This document shows, in pieces, positions 48,249 to 61,222 of a DNA stretch of 64,000 nt. Below the pieces are notes generated by a model that was not told the origin of the DNA, did not search any database, and worked only from the letters and a program-made list of their open reading frames with translations. Origin of the DNA: Biscogniauxia marginata (lineage: Eukaryota > Ascomycota > Sordariomycetes > Xylariales > Xylariaceae). Positions within the stretch are counted from its first letter, which is position 1. Every line of letters begins with the position of its first letter. A program made the translations under genes and the position numbers. The DNA is taken from the NCBI GenBank assembly GCA_022695795.1, contig MU404172.1:65681-129680 (forward strand), read 5' to 3'.

Positions 48249-50150
48249 TTGCCCCCCACAATCACAACGATTCTGCATTGCTGTTGTATGGTAACTATAA
48301 GTTAAAATTGCACAAGCCATTATCTTGCCACTCTTATATTACTTTGTTCATGCCATGGAGAGAAATATCAAGCTCGACGTTGAGATGTTGAAATATAAGC
48401 CTCACTAAGCTAAGGCGCGTAACACATTTGTCCTAATTTTAACATTAGGAATAAAGAAAGTGTTTAAATGATATTGAAGGCATGAAGAGAAACCACCATC
48501 AAGTGGTAATGATGGTGTAAGAGGATCTGCTCATGGGAATTAAAAGCAGTTGAAATCTGAAGTAAGGACACAAAGTGAGGTCAATCATAAAAAGAAGGAA
48601 AATTTCATGTTGGTTTAAATTTTTCGACCTTTCACCAAATTCTGCATGATTATGGAGAGTGTGATACCATTTATTGTTTCTGGTTCTTTGTTTGCAGCTG
48701 GACGATATATGTATGCATGCATTCATTCTACCTTGGATTAGCTGTCCCCGCGCCACTATGAACCATCATGAATGCTGAGCATGTCCAATATTATACAGTA
48801 CCTACCTACAGTAGCAAAATAAGTTCTTATAACCAACATGATTGGGTTTAAATCGTGTGGGTTTACAAATGACTTCATTTTTATTTTCTTTCTCCAACAC
48901 CACAAGGTAGTTTGGGCTGGGTAAACGGAAATAGAAGCGCATGGAGAGAATTTCCAAATTGGCATAATGTCTTTGTGTCTCTATGATATACCCATCTGTG
49001 GTGAGGATAAAGAAGTACGATACAAAGATGAATGATTCACGGAAGCATAAAGATCAGTAACATGGTGTGGGAATTTAGTACACATTTGATAAATCACATC
49101 GAAAGTCATGTATAGATAAACAATGCAGTCAAGAGAGTCAAGATGCAGGGCTTTGCACAGGATGTGCAAACAGGTTACATGTTGTAACCCGGTTTCTATT
49201 ATGGTTAAGCATCTCAACTTGCAGAAATGATGCCGGTTGAATCATGGGCTCAGAAGGGAAAACATATAGATCAAAAGATTTGCCGACTTTTCCAACAAAG
49301 AGCAATGTGGTGGTGGTCGCCAGTTAAATTTCACAAGCACCCCTTACTAATCAAGTTTTAGGAGTGCCGGTTCGATGACCCTCTGCAATAATATCTAATG
49401 CCACGACTTTACGCTCACTGAGCCTCCCCGCTGGCAACATATGTCTAAATTTCCACCACAACCTTTTGGGATATCTGCTAACTATTCTAAGGTCACGGCT
49501 ATACCAAGCACTACTAAAAAGCACTTACATAGCTACATTAAATACATGCACGAATTCAGCTTAACAATGATAATAGTGACAATATAATCTATCTAAGACA
49601 TAAGAATAATATAATTATATATTGATAATATATACGTATTATAAATCATAAATGTAATGGTAAGTTCAAAAAAAAGAACTTAACCATCCACCACGACATT
49701 GTTTAAACCCCCCCTTTTTATATAGTATATAACGTGCGTATATCATGAGACTATGTACCAACCTCGACGTACTTGTATTATACTAATACTATGATCTTAT
49801 ATTTCCCCCTACCAACCAATGTACCTTGTCACCTTAGACTATCAGAAGTGTTGTAAGTCTCTAGTGGATGCTCTCATCTCGCCAGGCCTACCAGCGTGCA
49901 TAACAACCGGGGTTTAAATACTAAACAAAACATACGTAAGACCCCTTAAGACACGACAGCCTGAACATTGTTTCGTCCCATTCTAATCCTCCCCCCCCCA
50001 CTTCAAGATATAAATATCGAATTAAGTGTGCCAGCCTTGCGTCTCAATCCGAGGGTCTAGGTTCTATAAGACATCGGAGAACATCTCAGATCTGTTGATC
50101 ATAATAAGCTTATACTAAGCGTTAATACCTGCTTTGCTTGATGAATTTAC
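48249..50150. other. Intergenic
   Basis: About 1.9 kb of moderately AT-rich sequence. The short frames at 48499-49217 (minus) look random. Ends in a C-run and the 3' side of the kinase gene. Confidence 0.4.
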
Positions 50151-51755
50151 TCACGATCCGTCGATGCCGGCATCCAATATGTACTTCTGTACTATATCCC
50201 TGATGCTCTTGTCCGACTCGAACCCGCTCGTGTCACCGCGCTGCACGTAGAATCCCTCGTCCCTGTCGCGGATCGCGCTCATGACGAGGTTCGCCAGGGA
50301 CTGCAGCCGCGGGCGGTTGGAGCGGTCCTTGGCCAGGCAGGCGCATATGAGGTTCCTGAGGGTCGGGTCGAGGCCCGGGTACGGCTCCACCCCGTTCTCG
50401 CCCGGGAGCATCCCCGAGCCGACCGAGGCTATCAGCGGGCCGTTGGGTCTCAGGCGGAGCTGCGTCGTGTCGCTCTGGTGCGAGTTCAAGGCGAAGAAGA
50501 TGCCCATGTCCAACGTGGCCAGCTCGGCCATTATCTAGATCGCTTCATTCAGCATGACAGAGTAAGGCATCGGGGGGGGGGGCTGGGGACTCGTTGCTGG
50601 AACCTACCCTTGCGATATCGAAAAGGTTTTCGGTCAGGGCATTAGCTTGGATTGCCCTACGTGCCATGTTGGTTAGCACATAACACTGTGGTCTCAGCCA
50701 AGCCTTGGGATTTCACGAGCCACTATGTAGTAAATAGATATTCACGTCCATTGAACTAGACTTACGACATTCCAGTCTCCTCTGACGCGGCGCCAAAGTC
50801 TATTATCTTCAGTATGGGGGTCAAATCGTGCTCTATTTCTTCGGGGTCGTTTATCAATGGCCCGATCATGACTGCCACAGCGAAGTGAGTACTTCGCGCT
50901 TTCTCTATTGAGCTTTCGGGGTCATCATACCGTTGCAATCGTGCAGATCACCATGAACAAGACGGTTGGGGGGACCGTACCCGGCGCGTTCTAACACGGC
51001 ATCCGTTGACCCGTCGGGCTTGGGCGGCGGCCAAGCCAAGCCAATACACAGCCTGACGACTAACACGTCCCGTTTCAGTACTCCATGATAACCCCTACCA
51101 GGCGCCAAAGGCTGTTGACTCACGACACATGAAGAACCGCCACAGCATCCTATTAGGAAGCCTCTGGAGCCCCGCATTGCGGCACCTTAACAGGAATTGC
51201 AGGAGTTCTCCATTCTCCACATACTCCAAGAATATGTAGTCATCGCTAGACAGGCGACGTATGAGACCGGCATGTAGGCGCTGGAGAGGATCGTCCGGTG
51301 GTTCTTCAAGCCTTACGATGTGTTTTGCGTAACGCAATATCTGCTCACCCCTGGCCGTTAGTTCTTAGGGGCCGGTATGACTTTGCTGTCTGTCAGGAGT
51401 GGGAAACACGCACCGCCAGCCATTTTTGTTCTGTCGGAATACCAGAGTCCGGCGAGCTGGTGTTATCGGCCTCACCGCCCACCTCCATTTCCCTCAAGGA
51501 CTCATCGTCATATAATAAAAGGGGCACTTTATTAGTCTTCAAGATAAGGCGGCGCGTCTCGGGGTCGGCATCTGCTTCCGGGGCCCCAGCGTTCCCAGAC
51601 GGTCGGTATTTGATCTTCCATGCGACCCCCCAGGCACCTCTGCCCACCATGCCCTCGAGTACGAACCTCCGGAGCTCATCGCGATCAAAATACTCCGTTA
51701 GCCGGCGATCCGCCCGGTCTAAGTTTTCGATTCTGCTCAAATTACTGCTACTCAT
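50151..51755 (-). CDS. Protein kinase-like protein with HGDLH catalytic loop
   Basis: Six exons on the minus strand: 51755-51414, 51340-51124, 51059-50931, 50871-50766, 50656-50608 and 50534-50151, 408 aa, all junctions in frame with good sites (GTGCGT, GTGAGT, GTATGA, GTAAGT and GTAGGT donors; ACTAAC and GCTAAC branches). Kinase motifs: glycine loop GMVGRGAWGVAW (35-46), Lys in LILK (K73), hinge-like IFLEYVENGELLQFL, catalytic loop LVHGDLHDCNVMI (D224, N229) and IIDFGAA (D254). HGDLH replaces the canonical HRDLK, so the catalytic-loop Lys is lacking and the loop resembles aminoglycoside-type kinases. Segment ANALTENLFDIARIMAEL corresponds to the region after activation. Such divergent kinases are frequent accessory genes in filamentous fungi; substrate unknown. 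Confidence 0.85.
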
Positions 51756-53028
51756 GTTTTGGGCAACCTTCGCGTCTACTGGGAGGTGATTCTGGCAGCC
51801 TAATTGCGGTTCCTTGGCTTAGATATGGGATGTCTTCGCTCGCGGTATAACAACAAAGACGCACGTGTCGAGCTATTGGCCCAGAATGTCAATTGCTCGC
51901 GGGAAAAGTCGAGGCTTCTGAGACACGATCGTATGCTTTCATTGTCTATAGGTTTAACAAAAGGTCCACCCCCTGATACCACAGGACGCTTCCGGAGATT
52001 TGTATCTGTGCCCTAGCCCATCCTCGTGATTATTTCGCATATGAACCCAAATCTCACGTAGTCGAGAAGTGTGAGCGGGAAGCTTCCAGGACCAAGACAA
52101 GATTCTGCCCCTAACAAGAGGCTCTCTTTTATGATTTAAGACACTTCTGTTTAGATTTAGGTAAACAATACATTTTTGTTTAGAACAGAAGCTGTTAAAG
52201 TTCCTTATCATATTTTATTATAAATTATTTTTAGATATCCCGAAGTTCAGCACTAATAAAACGCATCATAGGTGTGGGACGTGTTCACTATAGCCCTTAG
52301 GTTGGTACATGGTGGAGAATTCGTAGTTGGATCTCAGATGCTGGGAAGTAAAAAGTACGCGTATGGCGTTATCTTATCTGAGAGCGAAATCGGGATGGAA
52401 TTTTGGCGGACTGCGAATCATACAGACGTCTCGTTTCTCATGCATGTGCCATCGCGGAATCTGGGGCCGAATTATGTCAATTGAGAAGAAGCCTTGTTTT
52501 AGTTAGGACCTCTCCCGAAGAGGGCCCAAATTAGATGATATCCTCAAGGGCGGAGTGAAGAGGGTGAATTATGTATAGAATAATATAGGACATAGGGGAA
52601 CGGCACCATAAGAGAGAGCCAAAAAGGACAGAACGGAAAACGTTCAACAGTCTGGCATAAACTTACCCAAGATAGTTAAGATATGGTTTATTATGGCAGC
52701 CGGTAGACGAGAGCGATAAGTAGCAAGGACCAGTAACCGGTCTTCGAGTGTTACCACATGAACACCTATGTACATATTTACGCATGGTCTAGTGTTAGTG
52801 TATACGATCCTAGCACATTTACACACATATGATAGCCAAGAGTAGAGTAACGAACATATCGAGCCAAATTTTCATACCCACGCCAGCAGCTATTGTGGCA
52901 AAGTTCGCCCCCCGGAACGCCAGTATATGCATACATGCAACCCACCCCCCCCTTTCCACACACACACACACACACACACACTCACTCTATTACCCTCTTT
53001 ATCATCACGGCCCCTCTATCCCTACTCC
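51756..53028. other. Intergenic
   Basis: Contains the kinase promoter and the CMC1 3' UTR. A 70-codon frame at 52272-52484 has no recognisable family. A (CA)n microsatellite lies at about 52958-52981. Confidence 0.45.
52958..52981. repeat. (CA)n microsatellite
   Basis: Uninterrupted CA dinucleotides just downstream of the CMC1 stop codon (gene on minus strand). Confidence 0.9.
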
Positions 53029-53771
53029 CTACCGCCCCTCGCCACTCCCACTCCCACCCCCACTACCCACGCCCTCGCCCCCGCCCTCCCCCCTCCTCCT
53101 AGCAAACCCACCGACCCTCTCCGCCCTGCCGAGCTTCTCGAGCTCCCTCCTGACGTCCTCGGGGTCGCGCTCGGGCAGGCCCCACCACTCGCGGTGGAAG
53201 CGCTCCTGCTCGGCGCGGCGGCGCTCCTTGCGCTCGCGCTCGCGGGCCCGCGCCGCCCGCTGCGCGAACCACTCCTCGCGCGCGCGGTCGTGCTCCGCCT
53301 GCGTCGCGTGCGCCGCCAGGCACCCGTTCATCTGCCGCGACGCCGCCCGGCACACGAACGTCACCGTCAGGGTCCGGTTGCGCGCGCAGTCTGCGAAGGC
53401 TGTTTTTTTTACTTTCCTCCCCTTTCCCCCCGGGGGGAAAGGGGGGGAAAGAAAGTCAGTCTTTTATATTCTTCCGGGGAGGTGGGGGGGTGGGGATGGG
53501 GTTGGCGCAGAGAGGAAAAGGGGGGATATAGAAGTCAAACAAGAATGTATGGTAATAAATAAGAAAAGCAAAGATAATGACACATACCTTTGATCTCGTC
53601 CGAACATTGCCGCCTCACCCGCTCGTTGAACACCTGTCTGACCTGGGCCTCCTGGGTCGCCGACAGCGGCAGCGGATTGCGCGAGGGCATGGGCAGCGGA
53701 CGTTCATTGTCGTTTCGGGTGCCACCGGCCGTCGGGGACGGTTGTGAGGAGGGGGACGAGGAGGAGGCCAT
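53029..53771 (-). CDS. CMC1: CMC1, twin Cx9C mitochondrial COX assembly protein
   Basis: Two exons: 53771-53588 and 53399-53029, 184 aa. The 188-bp intron (donor GTATGT, acceptor AACAG) joins DEIK to AFADC. The twin Cx9C motif is exact: C56-x9-C66 and C78-x9-C88, the coiled-coil-helix-coiled-coil-helix fold imported through Mia40 into the intermembrane space. Cmc1 binds copper and stabilises newly made Cox1. After the motifs comes a charged helix (HDRAREEWFAQRAARARERERKERRRAEQERF split by WWGLPERDPEDVRREL) and a Gly/Ser/Glu-rich tail. The start at 53771 has an A at -3 and matches the MASSS start usual in related fungi; an in-frame ATG at 53819 would add 16 residues but has a weaker context. 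Confidence 0.9.
53419..53444. repeat. 26-bp perfect palindrome in the CMC1 intron
   Basis: CCCCTTTCCCCCC followed by its exact reverse complement, inside the intron about 20-45 nt from the acceptor in gene orientation. Confidence 0.95.
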
Positions 53772-54458
53772 GGTTGTTATTGCAGCTTCTATGGGCGTCG
53801 CTGGGGCTGCTATGGCCATGGAAGAAGAATTGGGAGGTTCGCTCGCTTTCTCGGAAGGAATGGAAAATACAGTCTAAATAAAACGAGGGTCTGGCCGTTC
53901 GCTGGCTCGCTCACTTGCTCGCTTGTTCGTGATCGATCGACCGATCGACTGATCTAGGTATTATTTCTCCGCTGGGGAAGAGAGTGTGGTTCGGACGATG
54001 GAGACGAACTGCGTCGGGTCGGTCGGGTCGGTCGGGTCGGTACGATACGAAAGGTAGGTATTACAATCGCTCCATATAGTCGTGCATAGATGTCGCACGT
54101 ATTATCTTTTAATTAACTGGTAGCTGATATAGTTGTCTTGTCTCTTCGTGTAATCCGTAGCATAGGCGTTGTATTCGGTGGGCAGATGGATAAATCGATC
54201 TGCGGTCTCGCCCCGTCCGTCTGATCCCCCCCGGGCTCTTTTTCGTAATCGGATATAATGCCGAATCTCACCGCCTGCAGTTTAAGGGGTCACATATCGC
54301 TAGCTACAAGACAGGATGGAGGCGGAAGCCAAGGAGACATTACATCGGATCATATAAAAAGAGTAGTATATGATGGACTCTCGAAAGAGATTGCATGTAG
54401 TTGATATGAATGTTTTCGCTGATTTTCTGCTACAACTGCTTTATTTTAAGCACCACCG
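53772..54458. other. CMC1 upstream region with short GC-rich repeats
   Basis: Contains GCTCGCT/GATCGATCGACC motifs at about 53895-53955 and three copies of GGGTCGGTC at about 54015-54043, probably CMC1 promoter, then the 3' UTR of the next gene. Confidence 0.5.
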
Positions 54459-57400
54459 CTACTTTTGTTCCACCACTGGTGTGCTGGGTGCCGACTCCTC
54501 TCTATCGAGATCCAAACTTTCCTTTTCTTTCCCGGCTTTTTTCTTGCTGAATCGTGCTCCCCAGCTGATGGGCTTCTCTTTTGTCGGCCGGCCCGCGCTT
54601 GTGGGTCCTAACGATGGACTGCTGTTGATGCTGTCAAAACTTCGACCAAGTGCTGCACCACCATCTTCGGCGTTCTCTTCCAAACTGCTACGATCCATCG
54701 ACGCATTTTTGTCCGAATTTGTAACGCTGCTAGGTCCTTTCTTACTGCCTAGCCCACGTACCGAGGAAAAACTGAATTTAGATGAGCTTCCCTTGCGTAA
54801 TAGCTTTCTGAAGCCACTTTCTTGCTCCTTAAAGCCGAGGCCCATCGCATGCTCAGATGGAGTGTTGGAAAATGATCGTTCCAAGCTTAGCGATTCCCGA
54901 GATTCTGTGACGGATGGCGTGTCAACGGAGAAGGCATCTCTAGATCGTCGCCAATCAGAGGGCGACTCTTCGACCAGAGGCGTAGAAACTTCAGATACCG
55001 ATGTTAAGGACTCCCGCCCTTTCCTCTCCTTTGGCGGCTCTTTACCCTTACCCTTATTTTTCGGCTTTTCCTTCGGCTCCTTGATCTCTCTATCCGACTC
55101 TTTGTCCCTTTCGGACTTGGTGCGAAACAAGCCAACCATAAAACTCGGTGCGGCAGGATTCAAGCGCTGGCTCAGGCTCTTAGTAGCGGGCTTAGTCCCA
55201 ATTACCCCAACATTGCTAGGAGAGGCATGCAGGAGCTCTGCATCGTCTAAGATCTCGTCATCTGCATCAGCCAGGCTGGTCTTTAGCAAAGACGGGGAGC
55301 CGTGGAGTGACGGTCTCCGAGACGGGTTTCTTGAGGTCCACGGATTGTCCTCAGCAGACCATATCCGATTGGGCGGCGGAGCACGGCCCCATATCGAACC
55401 ATTCTCGGTGGGGGGACGTAGTTCGGAAGATGCAATAGAAAGTGGTCTGGGGCTAGCTGGATCTCGCTCGGAGAAGATATTGCTACCCATACTGTTCGTA
55501 TTTGAGACGAGGCCTACTCTTCCCGGAGCTGGTCCTCTGGAGCTAGGGCCGAAATCTGGCAGATCAGGTCCTGCAGAGTTCCGATGAAACATATTCCAAC
55601 TAGACGTTAAACTAATCCGTCGCTTGCTGGGAAGATGGTCCGGATCATCTACTTGACGAGGGAAAGAGTGGCTTTGGCCGGGCTTTAACGTACCCAACGG
55701 TGGAGGCTCGTCAAGGCCCTTGGGCGTTCGATGAAGCCAAGGCAAGAAAGCACGTCGATTCGTCGCCTGAGCGGGCGGAGCTATTGGGGACGATGCAGTA
55801 CCGAATTCTCCTGGTGATCTCCTAAGCGATCGACGCTCGCTATTCTCTCCAGTATAGTGCAAAAAAGGCAGATGCTGGGAAGAACTTTGAGGGCTTGACA
55901 TAAGGCTAGGAGACCGTGCTGGAGATGCCGGGGACTGAGGATCATTCTCTAGAGACATGTTGGATCCGAAAGTGTTATGACGAACTGGTCTAGGTCCAGG
56001 TCCTGGGCCCGGACTCTGAGGTTCATCATCGAGGAGATCGTCAAGCATTCCAGCAGGCAAGAGTGCGGCAGCCGTTGGACTGAGGGGGGCACCACTAGTA
56101 AGGGCGCGAATACTTTCCTCATCGAGAGGCCCAGAGAGATCAATGTTATGATCTATAAAACGACTCTGAGAAAACCCGGGAGGAATGGTTGGGGGCCGAG
56201 AGGGTCCAAATGTAGACGAGGGTCCAAAGGGCGGTCTATCAGCCAGGGAGAATGACTGAACAGGGGAGGGGACGGCCATATTGGACAGCGAATTGCTATT
56301 TCGACTCCGCCGTTTAAGCTGATTTTGTGTTGCTACGTCGAAATCAACCCCGGAAGAATTGGCCTGGTGGTACATGAACGGTAGGCCAGACTGCTGTGCT
56401 GCAGCTAATTGGGTTTGCAGTACCTGTTCGTAGTCATTGACCATGCGCGTCTTCCTATTCGCAGCAAGAAGACGTCGTTGGAGGTCTTTGGCCCGCATCT
56501 CCCAATCTCTCCTGATTGAGCGATCCTTCTCGCGCCATTCCTCACTCTCCTCTCCTCCGGGCAACTTCTTGCGCTGGTCCTCTGCCTCTTTCAGTTCCTT
56601 CCCCTTGTCTTTAAGCTCTGCTTCTTCCTGGGCCAAGCTCGCTTGCGCCTGTGCAATCTCCAGACGTAGTTCTTCGGCGCGAGAATTGCCCTCTTCTTGA
56701 CACGTGCTCTTTTCATCCTCGAAGCATCGCTGCCGCTTACGCATCGCTGCCATGTCTTTTTCCCATTTAGCAATATCATCATGGAGTTTCTGTCGCTCGG
56801 ACAGTCTTTCCCTTAGCAGCTTCTCCTTTTGCGTCTTTCGTTGCTGCGCGCTTCTCATAGCCCTCTCGGTTGATCCCATCTCCCTTTTCAGTTTTTCGGT
56901 TGTGTCGTCTTTCTCCTTTTGTACGCGCCTCTTCAACTTCTTTTCCTCCGCTAGCTCGTCCATCATCTCCTTGTGCTCTCTTTCATCCTTGGCGATCTGC
57001 GATTGGGTCTCGTCGATTTCTTTTCGTATTTCCTCAAATTTCTTCCCTAGTTCATGCAAGGATTGCTCCGAGGGTCTGCTTAGGGCGTCTCTGACAGACT
57101 GTTCGATACTCGTAGTTGACGGGGAGTGTTTCCTTGTCAGGGTATTGCGTCGCCCAAGGGACACGTTTGAGTTAGACTCTCGCGCAGTCGCCGAGGCATC
57201 GGGGATTAAAGCAGTTTCTACACCAGCAGCTGAGCTCCTAGACACACCATCCTCATCTGCCTGGTCGTTAGGCATCGCCAATTGTTGCGCTTCGGGGACG
57301 AAATTAGATGGAAGGCGACCATCTCCAAGCTGAGGCCGACCATCTCGACCAAAGGTTCGCAAGCGGATGACACGACTACCTGCCTGGAAATTGTTGAAGC

Positions 57401-58112
57401 CAACGGCAATGACTCGAACGTTGTAGAAATGATTTGGTTTCAGGCCGGTGACGGTAATAGCCGTTTCTTGGTTTGCGGAATCGCCGACTGGACGCAGGTA
57501 TTAGTATCACGTTTTGGGCCCCCCGTCTCACCATTCAGCACTTACCGTTGACTCCATTGACCTGGATTGTGAACTTTGCTACTGGCCGATTTGGCAACGG
57601 GCGTGTCCAGTTCAGAGTGGCGGCGTCTGCACGAATTCCTGCGAGCGAAACATCGGGGGCATCGGGAACCTCGACGCCGAGAACGCTGATGAGTTCGTTG
57701 ACGGATTTCCTCAAAGTCTGCACAGCTCGGTGGGCCAACCTGCGGTGTGGTGATTGCGTGAGCAGATATGCAGCCAAAGGTTTTTAAATAAATAAATGAA
57801 AATAAAGATAAGTTACTACTACAGAAGAGGTTGGGCGTACCATAAGAAAGCAATGCCGGTGACGAGCATATTCGCATGATATAATACCAACACGTCCAGT
57901 CGCAATAAGGTGGCCAGGCTCCGCGAGACGTGGTATATTCGGATCGGTGTCGAATATGCCAGGTCGGGGGCGACAGCCCAGTAGAAGAGAACGCAACCGA
58001 CTACAACGATCACGTTCAGGTGGGTCGTCTTCGGCTCAATGAACCACCAGGCGAGAAGGGCACAGAGGAAGAGGATCGTAGGAACATACGTCGGCCATGG
58101 GTTCCATAACAT
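54459..58112 (-). CDS. Fibronectin type III membrane-anchored coiled-coil protein
   Basis: Three exons: 58112-57841, 57739-57546 and 57487-54459, 1,164 aa. Splice sites fit (donors GTACGC and GTAAGT; acceptors CGCAG and CCAG; branch ACTAAT). The N-terminus MLWNPWPTYVPTILFLCALL has up to three membrane segments (about 8-24, 33-52, 72-92). A fibronectin III domain follows at about 112-200 (VPDAPDVSLAGIRADAATLNWTRP ... TITVTGLKPNHFYNVRVIA-like core), then a long Lys/Glu coiled coil (about 290-500) and a Ser/Pro-rich, probably disordered, C-terminal half rich in SPxx sites. This architecture is conserved in Pezizomycotina but its role is not established. Start at 58112 is the first ATG; the frame extends upstream only with a TTG. 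Confidence 0.85.
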
Positions 58113-58980
58113 ATCGCTGTGATCGGGGTAGCCAGCGGGGAGAATATCACCAGGAGGGAAGGGGAGAAAGAGCTGTCCGGACTGGGGAGGGGAGGGGGGG
58201 TTTAAAGAGAAGGTCAAATTCCAGCAGACGAGAAAGAGGATAAGGCGTGATGGGAAAATGTTTCCTCCTAACTTGGGTAACTTAGGCGAATGGACTTAGT
58301 GAGAAGAATTGTGGATAAAGGCCCCGAAAGGCTAGCAATTTTAGGGTGTCATGTGTGCTAATCTGCAGCTACGAAGTATCGACCTGCGCGCCCGAGCCTT
58401 GGCCAGCCCGCCCGACCACCAATCCACGATACATGCATGTCGGAGGGTACGTCGTGGGCTACACAATGTTATCCAAGTTCCATAATCAATTTATTATTAT
58501 TATTATTATATACTGCTTAACTTCTGACCTTTACTACCTACTCAATAGACTGTAAGGTTGACGCCCTTATCTGCATAAGTGCCTACCTACACCTGCTAGT
58601 TAGCACGCATCGTATACCCACATGTAGTAATAATGGACCTAGCCGGATGTAAGTGAAATATCTTATAAGGAACAACACGTCATCAAGACTGCAGTCAGCT
58701 CAAAGCCAGCCAATCTTTTAGCACCGATGACTATACATCCGTAGGTATATATTCTATGTCAGGTATATGCCTCCAAACAGTGCTACCTCCTCTGCTACTT
58801 ATGTACATCGGTTGGGGTTTTAAAGATGTCTGTTTCTAGCAGCCGAAATAAGTCAATACCTGATACAAGGTACATACATTGTTGCGGTTGTAACGCTAAC
58901 ATAGCATGGGTTGCTCTCTGTCAGCTGTGATGAGAGAAGACGTAATATGTAGGTAAGTATTTGTCTATTATTAATGCCCT
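58113..58980. other. Intergenic, upstream of the FN3 gene
   Basis: Promoter region, then mixed sequence with TACC words (58583-58600) and a (TTA)n run near 58489-58509. No gene recognised. Confidence 0.45.
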
Positions 58981-61222
58981 TTGAAGTTATCTCTATTAGT
59001 AGCAAGTTTATTATGCTGGCTAATATAGCTATGAAATACTATAAATAATATGTTATATTTAAAGTTATCATCTTAAAATAGTAATAGATTAAATTAGGAT
59101 AATAGCTCCGAATTTATTCATATTTAAGTTTTATATATTTATATAATAAGTAAATTATATTGATTATTTATAAAACTATAATGTAATTTTATAACTAAAC
59201 AAGTAAAACCGTATTAAACCTCACTTAATTTAATAAATAATAAATTTATAATAAATTAACTATTAAATATTTTTAATAATTAGTTATTATATAACGATTA
59301 AATAACTATAAAATTTTTAATATTAAAACTTTTTTTAATATTCTTTTTAATATTTAAAATCTTTAATAATTAACGTTTATTAAAAACCCTTTATAATATA
59401 ACGTTTTACTTATTATAATTATTTAGTTATAAATATTTATTAATAAGCTTTAAACCTTAAGTTTAAACCTCTTTTTTATTATTTATAAATTTTATTACTT
59501 TTTATAAACTTATTATATTTATAATATTATAAAGGACTTTATAACTTTATAAATAATTCCATTATTTATATAAATTTAATTTAATTTCTAATTTATTTAA
59601 TTTGCTTTATTATATTTATATAATATTAAGAAAAAAACGCTTTTAAACTATAATTATTTATTAAATTATTAGTTTTTAAGTAAAATCGGGTTTACCTCAT
59701 TATAAACCTTTATATAAAACCAATATTTTAATTAATATGTAATAACTATTAATTTTAAAATATAACTATTAAATTTAAAGATATATATTATTAATTATTT
59801 TTTAAATAAAACTATATAAAGGATATTAAGTCGTAATTTAAAAAGCTTAAAAATAATTAAGCTTTTATATTTATACATTTGAAGTTTAATAAAGCGGTTT
59901 ATCATTTTAATAATAATGAAAAACATAATAAAAAACACTTTGAAATTTCTTTGCTTTATAAAAAATTATTAAATTTTGAGTTATTTTAAAATAAATATAG
60001 TTAAAAGTGTTATTATAAATCTTGAATTATTATTATAAATAAAAATATAATTTAAATAATTATATTAAACCTTAAGATTAAATATATAAAAAACTTCGAA
60101 GTTAATAAGTTTAGTTTTATATATAATATATTAGCCTTGTTATTTAATATATCGTGTAAAAAACGTATTAAAAACTAAGTTAATTTAAATTAAGGTTTAA
60201 ATCATAAGAAGTTATATCGTTATATTATAAATTATTAACGTTTTTATATTTATACGTTTTAAATAAAAAATAATATAAACTTCTTATATTAAAAGACACT
60301 ATTAAAAGCATTATTTAAAAATAATATAAATTAAAAAAAGATATTTTAAAAAAACTTAAAGTTTAAAGTTAATATTTAAAGTTAAAACCTAAGATTTATT
60401 TATTATTTTAAAATACTTTTTTTTATTATTTAAAAGTTTAAAAAGTTCTTATAATGTTTAATTATTAATTATAATCTTTATAAATAATTAATAATAAACG
60501 ACGAAATTTATTAATTTTCTTAAATTCCTTAATAATTAATTAAAATATTTATAAATCTAAGCTTTAAAAAGACTTAAAACATTTACATTTTGATATTTTA
60601 TTATTATTAATAAGTTGAAAAGTTGTTAAAATATAAGCTTTAAAGATAATAATTAAAATAAAGCTTAATTTACTTAATAATTTATTAATACTAAAATTAA
60701 GCTTTAAAGATTTTTTTAGTTTTAAAAACTAAATTGTTTAATATAACATTTTAAACTATTAAGTTAATTTAATATTACTTTTTTAACTTATTATAAAATC
60801 ATAATAAAAAGGTAATTATTAATTATTTAAATTAACTTTACTTTTTAAAAAGGAATTAAAATATTAAAAATATATAATATATAATTTTTTATTTTAAGTT
60901 TATAATTAAAATAACTTAATATAATATTATTAAAATTATAAATTAATTAAAAATATATTATAACGGTGCTTTATAACCGTTATATTAATAATTAAAAAGT
61001 TGGTAATTTTATTATATATAATAATTAATCATTTTATAATTAACTCTTTATAAGAAAATATAAAACTTTTTATATTATAAACTTTATTTAATAATTTAAT
61101 TAAAACTTTTAAATATAATAAACTTTATAAAATTTTAATAATTTAAATTTTAAATTATTTATTTATTTTTATTATAATTTTTATAATTTTTAATATTAAA
61201 ATTATTTATTTAATACTTAATA
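58981..61222. repeat. AT-rich RIP-like block, unidentified
   Basis: Extremely AT-rich, no readable frames, no terminal repeats found. Composition matches the other RIP blocks. It may be a further degraded transposon. Confidence 0.55.

Noticed and set aside
52272..52484. 70-codon plus-strand ORF
   Set aside because: No homology cue, codon bias or splice partners; could be a fragment, but support is insufficient.
53029..53593. Plus-strand Pro/His/Arg-rich ORFs opposite CMC1
   Set aside because: Generated by the CA microsatellite and the reverse of the Glu/Arg-rich CMC1 helix.
54370..55587. 405-codon plus-strand ORF
   Set aside because: It is the antisense shadow of the Ser-rich C-terminal part of the FN3 protein; composition is that of reversed Ser/Glu codons and no family is seen.
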